A stretch of DNA of 7,793 nucleotides from an uncultured Prevotellaceae bacterium (GCA_937896015.1 CALBLR010000149.1:1-7793); one strand, 5' to 3'. Counted from the stretch's first letter, positions 1 through 6,885 are shown. Made by a program: numbers and translations. The notes: generated by a model not told the origin, from the letters alone.

Positions 1-1
1 C

Positions 2-1564
2 GACCACTTGATGCTGCCATTGGGCAAGGACAAGGCCGACAACGACAAGCAACTGGCCAAGATGGACAGCCTGCGCAACTGCATCCTTCACGGCCAGGAC
101 TTCTCCAAGCTGGCCAAGCAATACTCCATCGACCCATCGGTGAAGACCAACGGCGGCCACTATGGCTACATCACTGCCGGCGTATTCCCCTATAAGTTTG
201 AATACGAAGCGTTCAACACCCCCGTGGGCCAGCTGAGCAAGCCATTCCGCACCGACTTTGGTGTGCATATGGTGCGCGTCAACGCTGTGCGCAACGATGA
301 CGGCCAGGTGCACGCCGAGCACATTCTGCGCCTGTTTCCCCGCAACGCCACCGACAGCGCCAAGGCTGCCGTTAAGGCCCAGATCGACTCCATCTACAAT
401 GTGGTGGCCGGCGGCGGCAACTTTGAGGATATTGCCAAGAGCGAGTCGCAGGATCCCGGCTCGGCCAAGCGTGGCGGTGACCTCGGCTGGTTTGGACGCG
501 GACGCATGCTCAAGCAGTTCGAGGATGTGTCGTTCGGCCTGGCCGACGGTCAAATTTCAAAACCGTTTGAAACCTCCTATGGCTACCACATAGTCAAGAA
601 ACTCGGCCACAAGCCCACAGCCTCGTTCAAAGAGATGGAGCCGCAGCTTAAGCAGATGGTTGCCAGCGACGAGCGCGCCAGCATGCCCGCCGAGGCCAAG
701 CTCGAGCAAATCAAGGCCCAATACAAATACGAGAAGAACCCCAAGTTCATCGCCTACATAGAGTCGCAGCTGAATAAAAACGGCGGCTACGACTCCACAT
801 TTGCAGCCAAGGCCATAGCCGGCTGCGGCACCACCATATTCACCTACGATGGCATCAGCGTGCCCGCCAGCGCGCTGCTGCCGCTTGTCAACACCAAGGC
901 CAAGCTCAACAAGGAGGGTGCCGTGAGCTACTTTGGCACGCTGGTCGACGACCTGGCCAACACCGACATCAAGAACCACTACATCGATCAGGTGATTGCC
1001 GGCAACGCCGACCTGAGCAACCTGCTCAACGAATACCGCGACGGCACGCTGCTGTATGAGGTGAGCAACAACAAGGTGTGGGAGGGCGCAAGCCGCGACA
1101 CCACCGGACTCAACAACTTCTTCAACACCCACCGCAGCGCCTACACGTGGAATGTGAAGCACTTCAAGGGCATCATTCTGCTCGCCAAGAGCGACTCGGT
1201 TGCCCGCTTGGTGAAGGCCGACCTCAAGAAACTTAAGGGCGAGCCGCTCGACACCACCACCACCACGCTGCACCGCAAGTTTAAGCGCGACATCAAAATG
1301 GAGCGCATGCTCGTGGGCAAGGGCGAGAACAAGATGGTTGACTACCTCGTGTTCAAGGGCCCCAAGGCAGAGTCGAAGGAGAAGGCCTACCCCGTGTATT
1401 TCGTGCTCGACGGCAAGGTGCTGTCGCAGCCCGAGGACGTGAACGACGTGAAGGGCCGTGTCACTTCCGACTATCAGGACGTGCTTGAAAAACGCTGGGT
1501 GGCCAACCTCAAGGCCAAATATCCGGTGGAAATATATCAAGACGTGCTCAAGCAAGTGAAATAA
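2..1564 (+). CDS. Periplasmic peptidyl-prolyl cis-trans isomerase (tandem parvulin/PpiC domains), 5'-truncated by the window edge
   Basis: The reading frame is open to the window start (GAC CAC precede the TTG/ATG at 8/11), so this is the C-terminal 520 residues of a longer protein. Numbering from base 2, a first parvulin domain spans about residues 1-95 (His2, then a G-G-rich loop and FGVHMVRV with His89). A second spans about 103-203 (AEHILRLF with His107, DPGS at 151-154, YGYHIVKK with His196). Both conserved active-site histidines are present in each domain, so isomerase activity is plausible. Residues 204-520 form a long region with no parvulin motif; its W-x-x-A, D-T-x-GL-x-x-FF and Y-x-W pattern matches what I recall of large Bacteroidetes PPIases and resembles SurA-type chaperone helices. 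The family folds outer-membrane proteins in the periplasm; the signal peptide would lie upstream, outside the window. A probable terminator follows the stop. Family assignment is firm, the C-terminal role is inferred. Confidence 0.9.
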   Translation, partial: DHLMLPLGKDKADNDKQLAKMDSLRNCILHGQDFSKLAKQYSIDPSVKTNGGHYGYITAGVFPYKFEYEAFNTPVGQLSKPFRTDFGVHMVRVNAVRNDDGQVHAEHILRLFPRNATDSAKAAVKAQIDSIYNVVAGGGNFEDIAKSESQDPGSAKRGGDLGWFGRGRMLKQFEDVSFGLADGQISKPFETSYGYHIVKKLGHKPTASFKEMEPQLKQMVASDERASMPAEAKLEQIKAQYKYEKNPKFIAYIESQLNKNGGYDSTFAAKAIAGCGTTIFTYDGISVPASALLPLVNTKAKLNKEGAVSYFGTLVDDLANTDIKNHYIDQVIAGNADLSNLLNEYRDGTLLYEVSNNKVWEGASRDTTGLNNFFNTHRSAYTWNVKHFKGIILLAKSDSVARLVKADLKKLKGEPLDTTTTTLHRKFKRDIKMERMLVGKGENKMVDYLVFKGPKAESKEKAYPVYFVLDGKVLSQPEDVNDVKGRVTSDYQDVLEKRWVANLKAKYPVEIYQDVLKQVK

Positions 1565-1565
1565 T

Positions 1566-1581
1566 GCGCGCCTTAGCGCGC
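1566..1581. repeat. Small GC hairpin just after the PPIase stop
   Basis: GCGCGC at 1566-1571 can pair with GCGCGC at 1576-1581 around the loop CTTA, starting two bases after the stop codon. The same bases also read as a direct repeat of GCGCGCC (1566-1572 and 1576-1582), and GCGCGCC recurs at 1731-1737. It could protect the 3' end of the mRNA or assist the larger hairpin downstream. No function is demonstrated. Confidence 0.35.
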
Positions 1582-1598
1582 CAACGAATAGTGCAAGT

Positions 1599-1635
1599 GT
1601 GCCGCGCCCCCTTTTTATGCAAAGGGGCGCGGCAC
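1599..1635 (+). terminator. Probable intrinsic terminator after the PPIase gene
   Basis: GTGCCGCGCCCC (1599-1610) and GGGGCGCGGCAC (1624-1635) are perfect 12-bp inverted repeats around a 13-base loop. Part of the loop (TTT/AAA) can extend the stem if one C bulges. The right arm is followed by TTTTCTCGTTT, a short and imperfect U-tract. It lies 35 bases after the PPIase stop and upstream of a promoter candidate, as expected for the end of one transcription unit. Because the U-tract is weak, termination may be partial. Confidence 0.7.
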
Positions 1636-1689
1636 TTTTCTCGTTTGATAAAATTAAAAGAAATTAAAGCATATTTTAGCAGCATGGAT

Positions 1690-1720
1690 TTTGTGATGTG
1701 GCAAAAAATCAAGAACTTTG
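1690..1720 (+). promoter_or_regulatory. Bacteroidetes-type sigma-ABfr promoter candidate for the surA-ostA-mutL operon
   Basis: TTTG at 1690-1693 (-33 element) is separated by 19 bases from GAACTTTG at 1713-1720 (-7 element). The Bacteroidetes consensus is TTTG-N19-21-TAnnTTTG, so only the first base of the -7 box departs from it. The region just upstream (1636-1680) is strongly AT-rich, which could act as an UP-like element. Transcription would start at about 1725-1730, giving a 5' leader of roughly 65 bases before the GTG at 1793. The position after a terminator and before the envelope-gene cluster fits. Confidence 0.65.
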
Positions 1721-1728
1721 CATCTATT

Positions 1729-1754
1729 AAGCGCGCCGCTGCCCGCGGCCGCTT
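1729..1754 (+). promoter_or_regulatory. GC-rich hairpin at the 5' end of the predicted surA leader
   Basis: AAGCG (1729-1733) and GCCGC (1735-1739) pair with GCGGC (1745-1749) and CGCTT (1750-1754), giving a 10-bp stem with one bulged C (1734) and a TGCCC loop. The right arm continues into TTTTC. It begins within a few bases of the predicted transcription start, so the mRNA would begin with a stable stem. Possible roles are 5'-end protection or weak attenuation; neither is shown. Confidence 0.45.
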
Positions 1755-1792
1755 TTCAACGCGTAGATAATAACGAAAAATCATAGAATAAA

Positions 1793-3166
1793 GTGAAATT
1801 AAGACTTAGCACCATTTTGCTATTCATAGTTGCCGCCGTGTTCAGCATCGGTGCGCAAAACAACGTTGCCGAAGAGGTGGCGTGGGTGGTGGGCGACGAG
1901 CCCATATTCAAGAGCGACATCGAGCAGGAATACCTGCAGGCCCAATACGAGCGCAACCCCATTCAGGGCAATCCCTACTGCGTGATCCCCGAGCGCATGG
2001 CCATCGACAAGCTGTTTCTGCATCAGGCTAAAATCGACACCGTGGAGGTGACCAACTCAATGATAGCGTCGAACGTCGACGCCCGCATCAACTATTTCAT
2101 TGCCAACCTTGGCTCGAAGGAGAAGGTGGAGGAGTACTTCCGCAAGCCTATGCCCGAGTTGCGCGAGCAGCTCATGAACATGGTGCGCGACCAGTACACC
2201 ATTCAGGAGGTGCAGCAAAAGCTCACCAAGGGCGTCAAGGCCACGCCGTCTGATGTGCGCCGCTACTTCGAGTCGCTTCCGTCCGACTCGCTGCCATTCA
2301 TCCCCAAGCAGGTCGAGGTGCAGGTCATCACCATCAACCCGCGCATTCCGCAGCAGGAAATCGACGAGGTGAAGTCGCGCCTCCGCGACTATGCGCAGAA
2401 GGTCAACAGCGGCGAGAGCGACTTCTCGACCCTGGCAATCCTCTATTCCGAAGACCCCGGCACATCGGTGTATGGCGGTGAGACGGGCTTCCGCAGCCGC
2501 TCCGAGCTGCTGCCCGAATATGCCACAGCCGCATTCAATCTCAACGACAACAAAAAGGTGTCGAACATTGTGCAAACCGAGGACGGCTACCACATAATCC
2601 AGCTTATAGAGAAGCGCGGCGACCGCATCAACACGCGCCACATTCTGCTCAAGCCCAAGGTGTCGGACAAAGACCTTAACGACGCCGTGGCCCGCCTCGA
2701 CACGCTGCGCCTCGACATCGTTGACAAGAAGCTCGCCACATTTGGCCAGGCCGCTCAGCTGGTGTCGCAGGACAAGGATTCGAGAAACAACGACGGATAC
2801 ATGCTCAACGAGAAGACCCGCAGCAACCTGTTTGAAATGGCCGACCTGCCGGCTGAAATCGGCAAACTGGTCGACACCATGAAGGTGGGCGACGTGTCGA
2901 AGCCCTTCATCATGCTCAACCCCAAGACCAACAGCAAGCAGGTGTCGATGGTGAAGCTGTCGAAGCGCATCGAGGCCCATAAAGCCGACTTGGCGCAAGA
3001 CTACCAGACGCTGAAGGGCATGTGCGAAAACCACGCCAAGGAGAAGATTCTTGAAGACTGGATCAAGGAAAAGCAAAAGACCACCTACGTCTACATCGAG
3101 GAGGGCTGGCGCAACTGCGACTTCAAGTATGATTGGCTAAAAACCAAAAAGCAAGATAAGAATTAA
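1793..3166 (+). CDS. surA: SurA-like periplasmic chaperone / peptidyl-prolyl isomerase
   Basis: The 457-residue product has the SurA layout. A Sec signal peptide covers about residues 1-22 (KLR, then a hydrophobic stretch ending SIGAQ). A SurA N-terminal chaperone domain spans about 26-155 (AWVVGDEPIFKSDIEQE; PYCVIPERMAIDKLFLHQA). Two parvulin domains follow at about 172-272 and 281-390, then a C-terminal helix at 395-430 and a short tail with TYVYIEEGWRNC. SurA proteins escort unfolded outer-membrane proteins across the periplasm. GTG at 1793 is the only usable start because TAG at 1784-1786 is in frame just upstream; the preceding sequence is AT-rich with no clear Shine-Dalgarno, which is normal in Bacteroidetes. 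Each parvulin domain lacks one of the two usual active-site histidines (see findings), so the chaperone function may dominate. It is likely the first gene of an operon with the OstA-like gene and mutL. Confidence 0.92.
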   Translation: MKLRLSTILLFIVAAVFSIGAQNNVAEEVAWVVGDEPIFKSDIEQEYLQAQYERNPIQGNPYCVIPERMAIDKLFLHQAKIDTVEVTNSMIASNVDARINYFIANLGSKEKVEEYFRKPMPELREQLMNMVRDQYTIQEVQQKLTKGVKATPSDVRRYFESLPSDSLPFIPKQVEVQVITINPRIPQQEIDEVKSRLRDYAQKVNSGESDFSTLAILYSEDPGTSVYGGETGFRSRSELLPEYATAAFNLNDNKKVSNIVQTEDGYHIIQLIEKRGDRINTRHILLKPKVSDKDLNDAVARLDTLRLDIVDKKLATFGQAAQLVSQDKDSRNNDGYMLNEKTRSNLFEMADLPAEIGKLVDTMKVGDVSKPFIMLNPKTNSKQVSMVKLSKRIEAHKADLAQDYQTLKGMCENHAKEKILEDWIKEKQKTTYVYIEEGWRNCDFKYDWLKTKKQDKN

Positions 3167-3178
3167 AACTTACAGTAA

Positions 3179-3184
3179 CGGAGA
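3179..3184 (+). promoter_or_regulatory. Shine-Dalgarno-like site supporting the GTG start of the OstA-like gene
   Basis: CGGAGA (core GGAG, 3180-3183) lies seven to ten bases before GTG 3191. In the same frame, a TAA at 3176-3178 closes off any start further upstream except CTG 3188. The site therefore supports GTG 3191, and the resulting N-terminus gives a normal signal peptide. Confidence 0.5.
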
Positions 3185-3190
3185 TCTCTG

Positions 3191-4921
3191 GTGATATCAA
3201 ACACTACAAGTAACCACATAACCGGAAGACATAAGGCTGCGCGCGTGGCCTTATGTCTTTTGGCCGTTATTATGGGCTGCACTGCATGGGTGGCCCAGGC
3301 GCGCGTGGCGGGCTATAAAAATCCGCAGCACGCCGTGGCCGCCAAGGAGGGCGCAAAGGCCAGGAGGGTGAAGCGCATCACGCCGCAAATTCCACGCGCC
3401 AACCGCAACCAGAAGAACAAGGTGTTTCTTGACAACGCCGACGAGCTGTCGGCCAACGAGGCCGTGAGCACCGACTATCAGGTGCTGAAAGGCAACGTCA
3501 AGTTCCAGCGCGGCAACATGTTTATGTATTGCGACAGCGCCTATTTCTATCCCAAGACGAGCTCGCTCGACGCCTTTGGCAATGTGAAGATAATTCAGGG
3601 CGACACGCTCAAGGTGTTTGCCGACGTGCTGCACTACTATGGCGACGATGAGATAGCCCAGCTGCGCTACAACGTGAAGATGCAAAACCGCAACATGACC
3701 GTCTACACCGACAGCCTCGACTATGAGGTGCGTTCCAATGTGGGCTACTACTTCAATGGTGGCCGCCTTGTGGATTCGCGCGGCAATGTGCTCACATCGG
3801 AGTTTGGCCGCTATGAGCTCGACACCAAGAAGTCGCAGTTTTCCACCAATGTGCATCTGGTGAACAAAAAGTATGACCTGCGCACCGACATGCTCGACTA
3901 CAACACCGCCACTCATGTGGCCGACATCGTGTCGGAGACGATAATCCGCTCCGACGGCAACGTGATTCGCACCAACAGCGGCTGGTATAACGCCGCCGCC
4001 GACAATGCCACGCTCTACAACCGCTCCACGCTGCTGTCGAAGGACGGCAAAACGCTGGTGGGCGACACCGTGTACTACAGTCGCCGCAACGGCTATGGCG
4101 AGGCCAAGGGCAATGTGATTCTCACCGACCCCAAGCACAAGGTGATTCTCGACGGCGGATATGGCTATCACAACGAGAACGCCAAGATGTCGTATGTCAC
4201 CCGCCATGCCCGTGCCCGCGAGTTTTCGCAGAAGGACACCCTGTACTTGCACGGCGACACCATGCGCACTTTTGTCGACACCGCCTCGCACCGCGTGCTC
4301 ACAGCCTATCCGAGGGTGCGCTTCTACCGCGTGGATGTGCAGGGCCTGTGCGACTCCATGGCGTTTTCGCAGGCCGACACCATAGTGCGCATGTACAGGC
4401 ATGCCCTGCTGTGGAACGACAACAAGCAGATTTCGGGCGAGCAGATAAATGTGCACCTCAACGACAGCACCGTCGACTGGGCCACGCTGCCCAGCAGCGG
4501 CATCATGGCCGAGCATCTGGGCGAAAACTACTACAACCAGCTAAGCGGCCGCCAGATGCGGGCTGAGTTTGAGCAAAAGGAACTGCGCCGCCTCAGTGTT
4601 GACGGCAATGTGCTCACACTGTTCTACCCGCAGGAGAAGGACTCAACCTACAATAAGCTGATAAGCGCCGAGAGCAGCTACCTCACCATCGACCTCAAGC
4701 CCAAGCAGCAAATCGACAAGGTGAAGATGTGGCCCGAGGTCAACGGCAAGGTGATACCTCTGTTCCTGGCTAAGCGCACCGATTTGTATCTGCCCGGTTT
4801 CCAGTGGTATGACAATTTGCGCCCGCACAACCCCGATGAAATCTACGATGTGTCGAGCGAGATGATGCAGTTGCTCAGCCAGCCCGAAACGGGCGGACGC
4901 CACCGGGCCTCCGGCAGATAA
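3191..4921 (+). CDS. OstA/LptA-like protein, probable LPS transport component
   Basis: The 576-residue product begins with a likely signal peptide: basic n-region HKAAR, hydrophobic residues about 19-35, and a signal-peptidase I site after AQA at residue 37. IMGC (Cys30) is a poor lipobox alternative because Met sits at -2. From about residue 75 onward it shows the repetitive beta pattern of the OstA/LptA fold, with recurring units such as LKGNVKFQRGN, DAFGNVKIIQGDTLKVFADVLHYY, TDSLDYEV and GEAKGNVILTDP. Such proteins form a beta-jelly-roll bridge carrying lipopolysaccharide across the periplasm. Its length, and the YLPGFQWYDNLRPHNPDE tail, fit the longer Bacteroidetes OstA-like family rather than short proteobacterial LptA. 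It starts 24 bases after the surA stop and precedes mutL by 44 bases, so all three are probably co-transcribed. The transport role is inferred from the fold. A long hairpin overlaps the signal-peptide codons. Confidence 0.85.
   Translation: MISNTTSNHITGRHKAARVALCLLAVIMGCTAWVAQARVAGYKNPQHAVAAKEGAKARRVKRITPQIPRANRNQKNKVFLDNADELSANEAVSTDYQVLKGNVKFQRGNMFMYCDSAYFYPKTSSLDAFGNVKIIQGDTLKVFADVLHYYGDDEIAQLRYNVKMQNRNMTVYTDSLDYEVRSNVGYYFNGGRLVDSRGNVLTSEFGRYELDTKKSQFSTNVHLVNKKYDLRTDMLDYNTATHVADIVSETIIRSDGNVIRTNSGWYNAAADNATLYNRSTLLSKDGKTLVGDTVYYSRRNGYGEAKGNVILTDPKHKVILDGGYGYHNENAKMSYVTRHARAREFSQKDTLYLHGDTMRTFVDTASHRVLTAYPRVRFYRVDVQGLCDSMAFSQADTIVRMYRHALLWNDNKQISGEQINVHLNDSTVDWATLPSSGIMAEHLGENYYNQLSGRQMRAEFEQKELRRLSVDGNVLTLFYPQEKDSTYNKLISAESSYLTIDLKPKQQIDKVKMWPEVNGKVIPLFLAKRTDLYLPGFQWYDNLRPHNPDEIYDVSSEMMQLLSQPETGGRHRASGR
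3222..3263 (+). promoter_or_regulatory. Long RNA hairpin inside the signal-peptide codons of the OstA-like gene
   Basis: Bases 3222-3240 pair with 3245-3263 to give an uninterrupted 19-bp stem (15 Watson-Crick pairs, 4 G-U) closed by a GCGC tetraloop. The core AAGACATAAGGC (3226-3237) / GCCTTATGTCTT (3248-3259) is a perfect 12-bp inverted repeat. It starts 31 bases after the GTG start. Its right arm uses TTA, TGT, CTT and TTG codons, unlike the GC-rich codon use around it. The structure is read directly; any role in translation control, mRNA processing or attenuation is inference. Confidence 0.6.
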
Positions 4922-4948
4922 CCGCACAAACATTACACTTAGAAAAAA

Positions 4949-4954
4949 AGGAGA
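4949..4954 (+). promoter_or_regulatory. Ribosome-binding site of mutL
   Basis: AGGAGA at 4949-4954 lies 11 bases before ATG 4966, inside an A-rich stretch. It is the clearest Shine-Dalgarno sequence in the window and fixes the mutL start, which also gives the conserved MutL N-terminus (IKLLPDSVANQIAAGEVI). No separate promoter is evident in the 44-base gap. Confidence 0.6.
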
Positions 4955-4965
4955 GAAATATAGCT

Positions 4966-6885
4966 ATGAGCGATGTGATTAAGCTGTTGCCCGACTCGGT
5001 GGCCAATCAGATTGCCGCCGGCGAGGTGATTCAGCGGCCTGCCTCGGTGGTGAAGGAACTTGTGGAAAACGCCATCGACGCTCAGGCCACCCAAATTCAG
5101 ATAATCCTAAAGGATGCAGGCCGCACTCTGATTCAGATAATCGACAATGGGGTAGGCATGTCGGAAACCGACGCCCGCCTCGCATTCGAGCGCCACAGCA
5201 CATCTAAAATCCGCAAGGCCGAAGACTTGTTCGAACTGCACACCATGGGGTTCCGCGGCGAGGCGCTGGCATCAATTGCAGCCATTGCCCATGTGGAGCT
5301 GCGCACGTGCCGGCAAGGCGAGCAAATCGGCACCAAGCTCATAATCAACGCCTCTAAGTGCGAGAGTCAGGAGCCCGATGTGTGCCAGCCAGGGGCCAAC
5401 TTCATGATTAAGGACATCTTTTTCAATGTGCCCGCCCGACGCAAGTTTTTGAAGTCGAACCAGGTGGAGCTCAACAACATCATCAAGGAGTTTGAAAAGC
5501 TTGCTCTGATTAACTACAATGTTGATTTTACGCTCACACACAATGGCAGCATCCTCTACAAACTCATGCACGGCTCCTTTAAGCAGCGCATCACGTCGCT
5601 ATTCGGGCGCAGCCTCGACAGCCAGCTGATTCCGCTCAGCACCGAGACGTCGCTCGTCAAGGTCGACGGCTTCATCAGCATGCCCGAAAAAGCCAAGCGG
5701 CGCAACTATCAGCAGTTTTTCTTCGTCAATGGCCGCTACATGCGCCACCCTTACTTCCATAAGGCGGTGATGTCGAGCTACGGCCAACTGATTCCCGACG
5801 ACTGCCAGCCCACATATTTCCTGAATTTCACGGTCGACCCCGAAACCATCGACGTTAACATCCATCCCACCAAGACCGAGATAAAGTTTGAAAACGAAAT
5901 GCCCATCTGGCAAATTCTCTCGGCTGCGGCCAAGGAAACACTGGGCAAATTCATTGCTGTGCCCACCATCGACTTCGACAATGCCGATGCGCCTGACATA
6001 CCTGCCTTCAATGCAGGTGGCGGCACGCCGGCCGAGCCGTCGTTCACGCCCAACATCGAGGTCGACAGCAACTATAATCCCTTTAAGGTGCAGCGCGGCG
6101 GCTCGCAGCCCGCAGCCCGTCCGCAGCCCGTGAAAAGCAATGTGGCCACTAATTGGGAGGAACTGTACAAGAACTTCGAGAAAAACCGGCGTGAGAGCTA
6201 CGACGATGTCACCGAGAGCGACCTTGAGGGCGTGATCACGGTGGGGTCGAAGCTTAATGCGGCTGGCACCGAGCCAGCCGCGCCTGGAGCAGGTCTGCCG
6301 TTCAGCGGCTCGGAGCAAGACTCCGGCCAGCACTATTTGCAGCTGCAGGAGCGCTACATAGTGTCGCAGGTGAAGTCGGGCCTCATGGTCATTGACCAGC
6401 ATCGCGCTCATGTGCTGGTGCTTTATGAAAAATACATGTCGCACGTCGAGGGCAAGCTCATCACCTCGCAAAGTGTTATGTTCCCCGACGTGCTCCACCT
6501 CACACCCGTTCAGGATGTGATTCTCGAAAGTCTGCAAGATGGCATGGAGAAGTTGGGCTTCAGCCTGTCGCGCCTTAGCGGAAACGACTGGTCGGTCAAC
6601 TCTGTGCCCACTGGCCTCGACAGCGCCGATGTCAATGATACCGTGATTCAGGTGATTGAGTCGGTGGGTGACGGCAGTGGCGAGCAGGTGAAGGACAAGT
6701 TGTACCAGAAAATGGCGCTCACTGTGGCTCGCCGCGGGGCCATACCCTATGGCCGCAAGTTGTCGGCCGCCGAGATGGAGCACCTGGTGGCCAGCCTCAT
6801 GCAGCTGCCGCAGCCCAACCACACGCCCGACGGCAAAACGGTAATAGCCATAATTGCCAATTCCCAAATCGAAAAGTTGTTCTAA
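4966..6885 (+). CDS. mutL: DNA mismatch repair protein MutL
   Basis: This is a complete 639-residue MutL, a GHKL-family ATPase that links MutS mismatch recognition to downstream repair in the cytoplasm. The N-terminal ATPase domain (about 1-330) has all the hallmarks: NQIAAGEV (14-21), ELVENAIDA (31-39, general-base Glu31 and Mg-binding Asn35), DNGVGM (60-65), GFRGEAL (95-101), FNVPARRKFL (153-162) and DVNIHPTKTEIKF with the ATP-contacting Lys303. A variable, Pro/Ala/Gly-rich linker runs from about 335 to 455. The C-terminal dimerisation domain starts near 456 (QLQERYIVSQ) and ends ANSQIEKLF. Where endonuclease MutLs carry DQHAxxExxxxE this protein has DQHRAHVLVLYE (477-488). The C-terminal Cys motifs are replaced by ARR (588-590) and TPDGKT (620-625), so it is probably not a nuclease. 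It is likely the last gene of the surA-ostA-mutL operon. Confidence 0.97.
   Translation: MSDVIKLLPDSVANQIAAGEVIQRPASVVKELVENAIDAQATQIQIILKDAGRTLIQIIDNGVGMSETDARLAFERHSTSKIRKAEDLFELHTMGFRGEALASIAAIAHVELRTCRQGEQIGTKLIINASKCESQEPDVCQPGANFMIKDIFFNVPARRKFLKSNQVELNNIIKEFEKLALINYNVDFTLTHNGSILYKLMHGSFKQRITSLFGRSLDSQLIPLSTETSLVKVDGFISMPEKAKRRNYQQFFFVNGRYMRHPYFHKAVMSSYGQLIPDDCQPTYFLNFTVDPETIDVNIHPTKTEIKFENEMPIWQILSAAAKETLGKFIAVPTIDFDNADAPDIPAFNAGGGTPAEPSFTPNIEVDSNYNPFKVQRGGSQPAARPQPVKSNVATNWEELYKNFEKNRRESYDDVTESDLEGVITVGSKLNAAGTEPAAPGAGLPFSGSEQDSGQHYLQLQERYIVSQVKSGLMVIDQHRAHVLVLYEKYMSHVEGKLITSQSVMFPDVLHLTPVQDVILESLQDGMEKLGFSLSRLSGNDWSVNSVPTGLDSADVNDTVIQVIESVGDGSGEQVKDKLYQKMALTVARRGAIPYGRKLSAAEMEHLVASLMQLPQPNHTPDGKTVIAIIANSQIEKLF

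Noticed and set aside
1644..1679. Second promoter candidate (TTTG 1644-1647 with TATTTTAG 1672-1679)
   Set aside because: The spacer is 24 bases, longer than the 19-21 expected, and the -7 box lacks the TTTG end. The 1690-1720 candidate fits much better.
1564..1770. Short plus-strand frame starting at the PPIase stop (68 codons)
   Set aside because: It spans the terminator, promoter and leader hairpin, has no ribosome-binding site, and gives a basic, unstructured-looking peptide. It is better explained as intergenic DNA.
3278..3280. Possible lipoprotein Cys30 in the OstA-like protein
   Set aside because: The preceding residues are IMG; Met at -2 is a poor lipobox residue. A good signal-peptidase I site (AQA, residue 37) follows a few residues later.
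3239..3309. 11-base direct repeat GCGCGCGTGGC (3239-3249 and 3299-3309)
   Set aside because: Both copies encode ARVA-type residues in a GC-rich alanine context, and no duplication or insertion boundary is visible. Chance is the simplest explanation.
6259..6281. 9-bp perfect inverted repeat (GCGGCTGGC / GCCAGCCGC, 5-base loop) inside mutL
   Set aside because: It lies in the Ala/Pro/Gly-rich interdomain linker, where GC-rich codons readily produce such repeats by chance. No U-tract or other signal accompanies it.
557..6867. Very long minus-strand open frames opposite all four plus-strand genes (557-1555, 2057-3076, 3251-4516, 5599-6867)
   Set aside because: Each is exactly codon-aligned with the sense gene, so its stops would need sense TTA, CTA or TCA codons. 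These genes encode Leu and Ser mainly with CTG/CTC and AGC/TCG, so the antisense frame stays open by codon bias. The products look like low-complexity His/Val/Leu/Ala-rich sequence with no recognisable family.
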